Source: Zobellia roscoffensis (lineage in GTDB: Bacteria > Bacteroidota > Bacteroidia > Flavobacteriales > Flavobacteriaceae). From it: DNA of 64,000 bases. Positions 19,386 to 27,218 of this stretch are shown here, in pieces. Positions within the stretch are counted from its first letter, which is position 1; each line of letters opens with the position of its first letter. Under the pieces are notes generated by a model that saw nothing but the letters and a program-made list of their open reading frames with translations, ran no database searches and was not told the origin of the DNA. A program made the position numbers and the translations under genes. Location: the NCBI RefSeq assembly GCF_015330165.1, contig NZ_JADDXT010000002.1, positions 4,504,911 to 4,568,910 on the forward strand, read 5' to 3'.

Positions 19386-19418
19386 AACAAATGGTCAGAT
19401 CAACGCAACAAATGGTCA
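19386..19418 (-). promoter_or_regulatory. Two identical 12-bp direct repeats 21 bp apart, probable HTCS operator
   Basis: AACAAATGGTCA occurs at 19386-19397 and again at 19407-19418, start to start 21 bp. A core copy in inverted orientation (ACCATTTGT) lies at 19543-19551, nearer the rightward uronate genes. Read in the direction of susC transcription the repeat contains ATTTGT, shared with the repeats before the PSD1 gene. Spacing and location match AraC-type activator half-sites. The remaining part of the 344-base gap (19309-19652) shows no gene. Confidence 0.6.
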
Positions 19419-19652
19419 CACCTTCATAAATAAGTGTACTTATTACACAATAATGGGTCTGTAAACTGATATGGTGTCAGAAAATCCCTATTCTTATTGC
19501 TTTTTGAAAAAAATTGTAATAAAGCCTTTAACTTTCAGATTAACCATTTGTCTGCCCAGCCAACCCTCCCCACAATAATATTTAAGACAAGCCTATATTA
19601 TAGGTAATCGGTTAGATTGTTTTATCTTGTGCTTTTAATTTAAACTGAAACA

Positions 19653-20459
19653 ATGTTCAACATAGAAAATAAAATTGCAGTCATTACTGGAGCAAGTGGA
19701 GCTTTAGCGGGAAGTGTTGCCAAAAGTCTAGCTAAGTCTGGAGCTAAATTGGCTTTATTGACTCGTAAGCGGACTTCTGTACAATCGCTTTTAGATGAAA
19801 TTAAAACCGTGGGCGGACACGCTAAAGCATATGAAGCCGATATATTGAGTGAGAACTCTTTAGAAAATGCTAAAAACGAAATTTTGTTAGATTTTGGCAG
19901 AATAGATATTCTTCTAAATATTGCAGGCGGCAACTTACCTGGTGCAACAGTTGCTCCCGGACAGACCATTTTTGATATCAAGATTGACGACTTTAATAAG
20001 GTTACCGAACTTAATCTTAACGGTACCCTTATTCCTTCCTTAATTTTTGGTAAAGTTATGTCCGAACAGAAAGAGGGCGTTATCATTAATTATTCTTCTA
20101 TGGCGGCAGATCGTGTTATTACAAGAGTTGCGGGATACTCTGCTTCTAAAGCTGCTATGGAAAACTTCACCAGATGGATGTCTGTTGAAATGGCTACCAA
20201 GTTTGGTAGCGGCATACGTGTTAACGCTATTGCTCCTGGGTTCTTTATCGGAAAACAGAACAAAGCGCTGCTTACCAATGAAGATGGTTCTTTTACTGAA
20301 CGTGGGGAGACCATTATAAAAAATACGCCCATGGGTCGTTTTGGCGAAGTTAGCGAACTTAATGGTTCTATTCAATTTTTATGTAGTGATGCCTCTAAGT
20401 TTATTACAGGAATTGTCCTTCCTGTGGATGGTGGATTCAGTGCATTTAGCGGTGTCTAA
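19653..20459 (+). CDS. uxuB: SDR family oxidoreductase, probable D-mannonate oxidoreductase (fructuronate reductase)
   Basis: 268 residues. Classical short-chain dehydrogenase: glycine-rich TGASGALAG (12-20), NIAGG in place of NNAG (89-93), catalytic Ser148/149, and YSASK with Tyr162 and Lys166. The C-terminal end is IVLPVDGGFSAFSGV. It lies 52 bases upstream of mannonate dehydratase. Bacillus-type UxuB is an SDR of this kind, converting D-fructuronate and NADH to D-mannonate, so the pathway assignment rests on the neighbour and family length. Substrate specificity is inferred; other sugar-acid SDRs look similar. Confidence 0.75.
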   Translation: MFNIENKIAVITGASGALAGSVAKSLAKSGAKLALLTRKRTSVQSLLDEIKTVGGHAKAYEADILSENSLENAKNEILLDFGRIDILLNIAGGNLPGATVAPGQTIFDIKIDDFNKVTELNLNGTLIPSLIFGKVMSEQKEGVIINYSSMAADRVITRVAGYSASKAAMENFTRWMSVEMATKFGSGIRVNAIAPGFFIGKQNKALLTNEDGSFTERGETIIKNTPMGRFGEVSELNGSIQFLCSDASKFITGIVLPVDGGFSAFSGV

Positions 20460-20511
20460 GATCCCAGAGTTTTAAACCAAAAAATAATTAACTAATTAAG
20501 AAGAACCTAAT

Positions 20512-21720
20512 ATGGAACAAACATGGAGATGGTATGGGCCCAATGACCCTGTTAGCCTACAAGATATTAAACAGGCTGGAGCCACGGGTGTTGTAACCGC
20601 GTTGCACCACATACCCAATGGTGAAATTTGGTCAATATCAGAAATACAAGAGCGCAAAAATCTTTTAGAAAAAAATGGTTTGGTTTGGTCCGTTGTTGAG
20701 TCCCTTCCTATTCATGAAAGTATCAAGACTCAGCAGGCAGGTTTTGAAAAACTTATTGAAAATTACAAGATTAGTCTAAAAAATCTGGCTCAGTGCGGTG
20801 TAAACGTTGTATGCTATAACTTCATGCCTGTCCTTGATTGGACACGCACAAGCTTGGACTACGAAGTGGCCGATGGTTCCAAAGCCCTACTCTTTGATGC
20901 CACCGCGCTTGCTGCTTTTGACCTTTTTATTTTAAAAAGACCGAACGCAGAAAAAAGTTTTACGGAAGCTCAAATTGAAGCCGCAAAAACCTATTATACG
21001 GCTATGACCGATGATGACATCTATAAACTGGTAAAAACCATTATAGCCGGTTTACCAGGGTCATCTGAAACTTATAATATACCTAAGACCGGTTTTGACC
21101 TGAGTCCGTTTCAGGCTACCCTAGATACTTATCAGGGTATGAACGAGGATAATATGCGCAACAATCTCGTTCACTTCTTAAATGCTGTTATGCCTACTGC
21201 GGATGAAAATGGAATGTTAATGTGTATTCACCCAGATGACCCTCCATTTTCTATTTTAGGATTACCTAGAATAATGAGGAATGAAGCGGATTACGCTTAT
21301 ATATTTGACCAAGTAAAGTCCACAAATAATGGAATCACTTTTTGCACAGGTTCTTTAGGAGCTAGAGCAGATAATGACTTACCTAAAATGTTTGAGCGAT
21401 TTGCAGATCGTGTACACTTTATTCATTTGCGAAGTACCAAACGTGATGAAAATGGAAATTTCTATGAAGCCAACCACTTAGAAGGTGATGTACCTATGTA
21501 CAATTTGGTTAAATTGATTCTATCCGAAGAAAAAAGAAGAAAAACAGAGGGTCGAAAGGATGCCATAATACCAATGCGGCCTGATCATGGTCACCAAATG
21601 TTGGATGACCTCCATAAAAAAACCAATCCCGGTTACTCAGCTATTGGTCGCTTACGCGGATTAGCAGAATTACGGGGATTGGAATTAGGAATTCGAAAAG
21701 CGTTTTTCGAATACTATTAA
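20512..21720 (+). CDS. uxuA: Mannonate dehydratase
   Basis: 402 residues, close to the ~395 of the enterobacterial enzyme. The N-terminus MEQTWRWYGPNDPVSL, the GATGVVTALHHIPNGEIW segment, and CIHPDDPP, FCTGSLGARADND and RPDHGHQMLDD are all family blocks, with His and Asp residues expected for the TIM-barrel metal site. It dehydrates D-mannonate to 2-keto-3-deoxygluconate in the cytoplasm. It is probably co-transcribed with the SDR. The stop codon overlaps that of the convergent KDPG aldolase gene. Confidence 0.95.
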   Translation: MEQTWRWYGPNDPVSLQDIKQAGATGVVTALHHIPNGEIWSISEIQERKNLLEKNGLVWSVVESLPIHESIKTQQAGFEKLIENYKISLKNLAQCGVNVVCYNFMPVLDWTRTSLDYEVADGSKALLFDATALAAFDLFILKRPNAEKSFTEAQIEAAKTYYTAMTDDDIYKLVKTIIAGLPGSSETYNIPKTGFDLSPFQATLDTYQGMNEDNMRNNLVHFLNAVMPTADENGMLMCIHPDDPPFSILGLPRIMRNEADYAYIFDQVKSTNNGITFCTGSLGARADNDLPKMFERFADRVHFIHLRSTKRDENGNFYEANHLEGDVPMYNLVKLILSEEKRRKTEGRKDAIIPMRPDHGHQMLDDLHKKTNPGYSAIGRLRGLAELRGLELGIRKAFFEYY

Positions 21721-22385
21721 GCTCTTAACGTTTTAATCAACGCCAGGGTTTCTCTCACACGATTTTCTAGGCCAGCATAATCTTTGTTGGCCAGAATATC
21801 TTTGCTAATGAGCTGAGAGCCCATACCTACACAGGTTACACCAGCATCAAACCAACCTTTTAAGTTAGCCTCATCTGTGCTAACCCCTCCTGTTGGCATA
21901 ACACTCGTCCATGGTTGTGGACCTTTTATAGCCTTTACATAACCTGGTCCGTAAGTTGATCCTGGAAAAAGTTTAATGATTTCACAACCCATTTCTTCCG
22001 CACGGTTAATTTCCGCCAAAGAACCACAACCTGGCGACCAAAGTACTTTTCTTCGGTTACAAGCTATAGCAATATCTTCACGAAGTGATGGAGTAACAAT
22101 AAAGTTCGCACCCATTTGCATAAATAAACTTGCAGCAGCTGCATCGGTGATAGAACCTACACCCATAACCATTCCCGGAAGTTCTTTTATCGCATATTTA
22201 TTCAATTCTAAAAACACTTCATAAGCGAAATCGCCACGAGCAGTGAACTCCATTAAACGCGAGCCACCATCATAACATGCTTTTAATACTTTTTTTCCCA
22301 ATTCTATATCTGGGTGATAAAATAACGGCACCATACCGTTTTCTTTCATAACGGATGCAACCTCTATTCTTGAATACTGAGCCAT
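21717..22385 (-). CDS. eda: 2-dehydro-3-deoxy-phosphogluconate (KDPG) aldolase
   Basis: 222 residues, normal for the family. The Schiff-base lysine is in CEIIKLFPGSTYGPGYVKAIKG, and SVMPTGGVS plus CVGMGSQL form the phosphate-binding end of the barrel. It cleaves KDPG to pyruvate and glyceraldehyde-3-phosphate (the family may also take 4-hydroxy-2-oxoglutarate). It completes the route from mannonate via KDG, but the needed KDG kinase is not in the window. It is convergent with uxuA, sharing the last 4 bases, and has its own promoter region at 22386-22684. Confidence 0.92.
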   Translation of the reverse strand: MAQYSRIEVASVMKENGMVPLFYHPDIELGKKVLKACYDGGSRLMEFTARGDFAYEVFLELNKYAIKELPGMVMGVGSITDAAAASLFMQMGANFIVTPSLREDIAIACNRRKVLWSPGCGSLAEINRAEEMGCEIIKLFPGSTYGPGYVKAIKGPQPWTSVMPTGGVSTDEANLKGWFDAGVTCVGMGSQLISKDILANKDYAGLENRVRETLALIKTLRA

Positions 22386-22523
22386 ACTTATAGTTTATAG
22401 TTAATTATTTTTCTTGTATCATTTGTTCGCAAAAATAGGCGATATTTTTTTCGACAGACAAAACTAAGGTTTCCTTGAAATTAATCAGTCATAATTAGCT
22501 ATCAATTAGTGGGTATAGAATGT

Positions 22524-22588
22524 GTTTAACAATATGTGTTGCTTTTGAGATATAACAAATCCCACGACTATCAACATAATTGTTAAAC
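22524..22588. repeat. 10-bp inverted repeat between eda and the Bax-inhibitor gene
   Basis: GTTTAACAAT (22524-22533) and its exact complement ATTGTTAAAC (22579-22588) lie 45 bases apart in the 299-base divergent gap. They may be half-sites of an operator or chance in AT-rich DNA. Nothing else recognisable is present in the gap. Confidence 0.35.
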
Positions 22589-22684
22589 CTTATTCAAAAA
22601 ATCGAATAATATGACCATTGAACCAAAATTAAGAGTCAAACACTAAAATTTACTTTCTTTTGTTGGTATCAAAAAACCAATAAA

Positions 22685-23392
22685 ATGGAAAACCACCAAA
22701 CCACCAATACCCAAATGGTAAGTATGCTTACCGATGTTGAACGCGCATCTTTTTACAGAAAAATCTATACGCACTTAGCGGGTGCAGTTTTACTTTTTAT
22801 TCTTGTAGAAACTTTATTTTTTCAAATACCAGCTGTATTGAATCTCGCGCTTTCCCTTACTGGCGGTTATAGCTGGCTAATAATGTTGGGTGGATTTATG
22901 CTAATCACGAATTATGCGGAACGTCTTGCCCTTAAGAGCGAGAATACGAACCTGCATTATGTGGGTCTCATACTTTATGTAATTGCAGAAGCATTCATAT
23001 TCATTCCGTTAATATTTATAGCCATTATGGCTACGAAAGAAGGATCTATGAGTATTCTTAATCAAGCTGCAATCATGACTTTATCATTGTTTACAGGACT
23101 CTCTGCAATAGTATTTCTGACAAGAAAAGATTTTTCTTTTCTTAAATCGATTTTAGCTGTTGGATTTGCCATTGCACTCGGTTTAATCGTGGCGGGTGTC
23201 CTATTTGGTTTCAACCTGGGTCTTTGGTTTAGTGCTGCCATGGTAGTATTGGCATCTGGTTCTATCTTGTACCAAACTTCAAACCTTGTTCATAAGTATA
23301 ATTCAAATCAGCATGTAGCTGCATCACTTGGCCTTTTTTCAAGCCTGATGCTTTTATTTTGGTATATCTTAAGTATTCTTTCTAGAGATTAA
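22685..23392 (+). CDS. Bax inhibitor-1 / YccA family membrane protein
   Basis: 235 residues with seven hydrophobic helices after a short polar N-terminus (FYRKIYTHLAGAVLLF). The order of helices and the conserved IYQTSNLVHKY (here LYQTSNLVHKY) near the C-terminus are those of the Bax inhibitor-1 superfamily. Bacterial members are inner-membrane proteins linked to calcium leak or quality control by FtsH; the function here is not established. It is monocistronic, with a terminator directly behind. Confidence 0.88.
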   Translation: MENHQTTNTQMVSMLTDVERASFYRKIYTHLAGAVLLFILVETLFFQIPAVLNLALSLTGGYSWLIMLGGFMLITNYAERLALKSENTNLHYVGLILYVIAEAFIFIPLIFIAIMATKEGSMSILNQAAIMTLSLFTGLSAIVFLTRKDFSFLKSILAVGFAIALGLIVAGVLFGFNLGLWFSAAMVVLASGSILYQTSNLVHKYNSNQHVAASLGLFSSLMLLFWYILSILSRD

Positions 23393-23415
23393 AAGTTAGT
23401 GTTTATTTTTAAGTG

Positions 23416-23448
23416 AAAAGTCTCTGTAGTTTTAAGAGGCTTTTTTTT
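23416..23448 (+). terminator. Rho-independent terminator after the Bax-inhibitor gene
   Basis: Stem AAGTCTCT/AGAGGCTT (one G-T pair) with a 9-base loop is followed by a run of eight T residues, 24 bases after the stop codon. Confidence 0.7.
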
Positions 23449-23480
23449 ATCTTCCCATTTCACCTAATTCCTGTTATCCT

Positions 23481-23909
23481 ATGAAAAGTGGAAAGACACT
23501 CTTACTAATTTTTTTATTCGCATTTAGCTCTATAACCGCACAAGATAGCGACATTGAAAGCATTCAAAATATACTGGACGATCAAGCAACAGCATGGTCT
23601 AACCATAATTTAGAAAAGTTCATGCAAGGCTATTGGAAATCTGATGAATTGACGTATTACAGTAGAGGAAAAATTACCAAGGGTTGGCAAACCACCTTAG
23701 ACAACTATAAAAAAGGGTACCCTACCAAGGCTCATACCGGGAAGCTTAATTTTAAAGTAGACCAGATTACCAAAATCACAGAGGACTCATATTACGTAAT
23801 GGGACAGTACTTTTTGACCCGAGAAGCAGGGGATGCTAATGGTACTTTTATGATTATTTTTAAGAAGATAGATGGCGAATGGAAAATTATTGCAGATTCC
23901 TCTTGTTAA
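23481..23909 (+). CDS. Secreted SnoaL/NTF2-like (DUF4440-type) protein
   Basis: 142 residues. A signal peptide ends near ITAQDS. The remainder has the NTF2-like pattern: a first helix (ILDDQATAWSNHNLEKFMQGY), then strands ending in TFMIIFKKIDGEWKIIADSSC. Such small cone-shaped folds bind ligands or act as structural modules; no catalytic residues can be assigned. A second protein of similar fold is encoded at 37151-37618. Confidence 0.75.
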   Translation: MKSGKTLLLIFLFAFSSITAQDSDIESIQNILDDQATAWSNHNLEKFMQGYWKSDELTYYSRGKITKGWQTTLDNYKKGYPTKAHTGKLNFKVDQITKITEDSYYVMGQYFLTREAGDANGTFMIIFKKIDGEWKIIADSSC

Positions 23910-23942
23910 TACCTCTCTCTTGAAAATCCAGAATTTAAATTT

Positions 23943-24878
23943 CTAGTTTTTCTCTTCTTCTATAACTTCAACAGTGGCAGTAGTAGAATAATACTTTATG
24001 CGCCGTGTAGTGTAGGTATTATTAGGTGTGATAATTTCTTTTACCCAATTATTCGCAGGAGTACCATCAAACTGATAAATATATTCTTGAGTTAAAACGC
24101 CAAATCGTTTTTGTGTTTTGACCGTAGATAAGAAGCCATTCTCATCATATTGATACTGTTCTTCATTCTGCGGAATCCATTTTTCGGTAGAGCTATCATA
24201 CATCGATTCCTTGTGCATGGTCAATTCACTTTTCTCATTAAAAACCTCAACAGTTTTTGAAGTGAGGTTACCCTCCATATAGTTTTCTGAAACTACTTTT
24301 TTGAACTCCTTTCCGTTCTCACTTAAAGGAGTGGTAGTGATTAATTTAAAAATAACACCGTTCACTTGTTGTTCAACCGTACTTAAACTGTCCGTATTTT
24401 TATACTCAAAGTTGTTCTCGTCTATACCACTGGTGTTAGTACGAACAAGCTTTATTAGCTTTTCTTCATCATCATACGAATAGACATTTTTTTCTATGAG
24501 CTCCTTTTCGTAGGAAACTATATTTTCGGTTACCTTTTTACTTCCTACCGTATCAACTTCATAAAAACTGGCGATAGAAGTGGCGTAATCAAAAGCACCA
24601 TCTGAGTAATTCTCTACTCTTCGTTCTTTTAGAAATCCATTCTCATATTTATAATAGGTGGTTTCGTGGTCCGTATCATTATACCTTGTAACGGACTTTG
24701 ATAAAAACCCATCCAAATTAAAATAATATTCCTCTTTACCGTAATCAGTAATCACGAAACACGATTTCACATTTCCCTTCAGATTAAAATCGGATACTTT
24801 AAAAATCTCGATGTCTTGAGAAAATACCATCGAAGACATTCCCCATACCACACATACAAACAAGAATTTTTTTATCAT
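23943..24878 (-). CDS. Secreted protein of unknown function with YD-like repeats
   Basis: 311 residues with a signal peptide (cleavage after VFSQ). The rest contains short YxYDENGFLxxV-like units (YYFNLDGFLSKS, YYKYENGFLKER, YQYDENGFLSTV) that resemble RHS/YD or MORN-like beta repeats found in Bacteroidota envelope proteins. I do not recognise a specific family. It is a single gene, tail to tail with the small secreted protein before it. Confidence 0.6.
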   Translation of the reverse strand: MIKKFLFVCVVWGMSSMVFSQDIEIFKVSDFNLKGNVKSCFVITDYGKEEYYFNLDGFLSKSVTRYNDTDHETTYYKYENGFLKERRVENYSDGAFDYATSIASFYEVDTVGSKKVTENIVSYEKELIEKNVYSYDDEEKLIKLVRTNTSGIDENNFEYKNTDSLSTVEQQVNGVIFKLITTTPLSENGKEFKKVVSENYMEGNLTSKTVEVFNEKSELTMHKESMYDSSTEKWIPQNEEQYQYDENGFLSTVKTQKRFGVLTQEYIYQFDGTPANNWVKEIITPNNTYTTRRIKYYSTTATVEVIEEEKN

Positions 24879-24939
24879 ACTGCAAAACTACTTGATATTC
24901 TGGCAACTGAAAACAAAAGCCGTACCAAATCGATAAAAC

Positions 24940-24975
24940 GAAAAAAACCCGCCCAATTATAGAAATTGAGCGGGT
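24940..24975 (-). terminator. Terminator of dnaK
   Basis: On the minus strand ACCCGCTCAATT pairs with AATTGGGCGGGT (one G-T pair) around a 5-base loop and is followed by seven T residues. It lies 31 bases after the dnaK stop. Confidence 0.8.
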
Positions 24976-25006
24976 CTTAATTATTTATAGCGCTAAGCGC
25001 CTATGT

Positions 25007-26914
25007 TTACTTAACTTCTTCGAAGTCTACATCTTCAACGTTATCACCTTCTGTTGGCTCTTCTGCAGAAGCAGTATCACCTTCAGGAGCCGCACCATTT
25101 TGTTGCGCTTCAGCTTGTGCTTTGTACATTTCTTCAGATGCAACCTTCCAAGCTTCATTGATTTTATCTAAAGCTGGAGATATAACCGCTAGGTCTTTAG
25201 ACTCGTATGCCGCTTTCAATTCGGTTAACGCTTCTTCAACTGGCTTTTTCTTATCTTCAGATAATTTATCGCCAAACTCTTTCAATTGCTTTTCCGTTTG
25301 AAAGATCATTCCGTCAGCTTCATTCAACTTATCAGCAGTCTCTTTCGCTTTCTTATCAGATTCAGCATTAGCTTCTGCTTCTGCTTTCATTTTTTGAATT
25401 TCTTCTTCTGTTAAACCTGAAGAAGCTTCAATTCTTATGTCTTGCGTTTTATTCGTTGCTTTATCTGTTGCAGAAACTTTAATGATACCATTCGCATCAA
25501 TATCAAAGGTTACTTCAATTTGAGGAGTACCTCTTTGTGCTGGTGGAATACCATCTAAGTGGAAACGACCGATTGTCTTATTATCAGTTGCCATTGGGCG
25601 CTCACCTTGTAATACGTGAATCTCAACTGATGGCTGATTATCTGCTGCTGTAGAGAATACTTGTGATTTCTTGGTAGGAATCGTAGTATTCGCTTCAATC
25701 AACTTTGTCATTACACTACCCATAGTTTCAATACCTAGAGATAAAGGCGTAACGTCTAATAACAATACGTCTTTTACATCACCTGTAAGAACACCACCTT
25801 GAATACCTGCTCCAATGGCTACAACCTCATCTGGGTTAACCCCTTTAGAAGGTTTTTTACCAAAGAATTTCTCAACAGCTTCAACAACAGCTGGTATTCT
25901 TGTTGAACCACCTACTAAGATAATTTCATCAATATCACTCTTAGAAAGTCCAGCCGCTTTAAGAGCAGTCTGGCAAGGCTCAATAGTACGTTTTACTAAA
26001 TCTTCAATCAATTGCTCAAACTTGGCTCTAGTAAGTGTACGAACCAAATGCTTAGGTCCTGAAGCGGTAGCCGTTACATACGGTAAGTTAATTTCCGTTT
26101 GTGCTGAAGAAGACAATTCAATTTTTGCTTTCTCAGCAGCCTCACGCAAACGTTGCAATGCCATAGCATCTTTACGTAAGTCGATGCTTTCATCGTTATT
26201 GAACTCATCTGCCAACCAATCAATGATTTTCTGGTCAACGTCATCACCACCTAAGTGTGTATCACCATCTGTTGATAATACTTCAAAAACACCGTCACCC
26301 AACTCTAAGATAGACACATCATGTGTACCACCACCAAAGTCAAAAACAACTATTTTCTGATCTGTATCTTTCTTGTCCATACCGTAAGCTAAAGAAGCAG
26401 CGGTAGGCTCATTTATAATTCTTTCTACAGTAAGACCTGCTATCTCACCTGCTTCTTTGGTTGCTTGACGCTGTGCATCGTTAAAGTAAGCTGGTACAGT
26501 AATTACTGCACGGCTAACATCTTGTCCTAAATAATCTTCTGCAGTTTTCTTCATTTTTTGAAGAATCATTGCAGAAAGCTCTTGTGGTGAATACAAACGA
26601 CCGTCAATATCTACACGTGGCGTGTCATTATCACCTTTTACTACTTTATAAGGTACTCTTTCAGCTTCTTTACTAGACTCTGAAAATTTGTTTCCCATAA
26701 AACGCTTAATAGAATATATAGTGTTATTAGGGTTAGTTACCGCCTGTCTCTTTGCCGGATCACCAACTTTAATCTCACCACCTTCTACAAATGCAATTAC
26801 AGAGGGTGTTGTTCTTTTTCCTTCTGCATTAGGGATCACTACCGGTTCGTTACCTTCCATAACGGAAACACAGGAGTTGGTAGTACCCAAGTCAATACCT
26901 ATAATTTTACTCAT
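25007..26914 (-). CDS. dnaK: Molecular chaperone DnaK (Hsp70)
   Basis: 635 residues, full length. The ATPase starts IGIDLGTTNSCVSVMEG, with AYFNDAQRQATKEAG and FDFGGGTHDVS as phosphate and connect motifs. The substrate-binding domain has DVTPLSLGIETMG and the helical lid, and the end is acidic (EDVDFEEVK), matching the EEVD-like tail of bacterial DnaK. It binds unfolded cytosolic polypeptides with DnaJ and GrpE, neither of which is encoded next to it. It forms its own transcription unit, with inverted repeats upstream (26975-27005). Confidence 0.98.
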   Translation of the reverse strand: MSKIIGIDLGTTNSCVSVMEGNEPVVIPNAEGKRTTPSVIAFVEGGEIKVGDPAKRQAVTNPNNTIYSIKRFMGNKFSESSKEAERVPYKVVKGDNDTPRVDIDGRLYSPQELSAMILQKMKKTAEDYLGQDVSRAVITVPAYFNDAQRQATKEAGEIAGLTVERIINEPTAASLAYGMDKKDTDQKIVVFDFGGGTHDVSILELGDGVFEVLSTDGDTHLGGDDVDQKIIDWLADEFNNDESIDLRKDAMALQRLREAAEKAKIELSSSAQTEINLPYVTATASGPKHLVRTLTRAKFEQLIEDLVKRTIEPCQTALKAAGLSKSDIDEIILVGGSTRIPAVVEAVEKFFGKKPSKGVNPDEVVAIGAGIQGGVLTGDVKDVLLLDVTPLSLGIETMGSVMTKLIEANTTIPTKKSQVFSTAADNQPSVEIHVLQGERPMATDNKTIGRFHLDGIPPAQRGTPQIEVTFDIDANGIIKVSATDKATNKTQDIRIEASSGLTEEEIQKMKAEAEANAESDKKAKETADKLNEADGMIFQTEKQLKEFGDKLSEDKKKPVEEALTELKAAYESKDLAVISPALDKINEAWKVASEEMYKAQAEAQQNGAAPEGDTASAEEPTEGDNVEDVDFEEVK

Positions 26915-26974
26915 GTTATATGTTTTAATTATTAGTGCTAATTTTTATAATCGATTACTAATTGTCAAACAATA

Positions 26975-27005
26975 TGCCAACCAATGGCAACCTGACATGA
27001 TGTCA
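26975..27005 (-). promoter_or_regulatory. Two adjacent short palindromes upstream of dnaK
   Basis: TGCCA-5-TGGCA (26975-26989) and TGACAT-1-ATGTCA (26993-27005) lie 61-91 bases before the dnaK ATG, within the 304-base gap to the divergent serine dehydratase gene. They could be repressor or stress-regulator sites. A full CIRCE element is not present. The rest of the gap shows only the sdaA promoter. Confidence 0.35.
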
Positions 27006-27166
27006 TTTCTATATATACAGGCAGCTAAGAACACGCCATAAACACTCCTTTTCAATACAAAAAGCGACAACTTTATAGAAATAGGCATAAAAACGGAACC
27101 TTCTTCCCTGAGACTTTGATGAACAAGATTGAAAATATAGGTTTTTCTACAGCTTACTTTTTGACT

Positions 27167-27195
27167 TTGCCAGAAGTATGCTTTATCTATCTTTA
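27167..27195 (+). promoter_or_regulatory. Promoter of the serine dehydratase gene
   Basis: TTG (27167-27169), 18 bases, then TATCTTTA (27188-27195), one mismatch from TAnnTTTG. This fits the Bacteroidota -33/-7 layout and lies 23 bases before the ATG. Confidence 0.5.
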
Positions 27196-27218
27196 TATCA
27201 TAATTGAGTTTATAGCTT

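Noticed and set aside
19640..20375. Several long open frames on the opposite strand and in other frames of the SDR gene
   Set aside because: They lack family motifs, and the SDR frame carries all conserved residues; they are shadow frames.
25815..26360. A 181-codon open frame antisense to dnaK
   Set aside because: It is a well-known type of shadow frame opposite dnaK, with no independent support.
26936..26947. Half of a CIRCE-like heat-shock operator upstream of dnaK (TTAGCACT on the minus strand)
   Set aside because: The second half at the required 9-base spacing is absent, so it is probably chance in AT-rich DNA.
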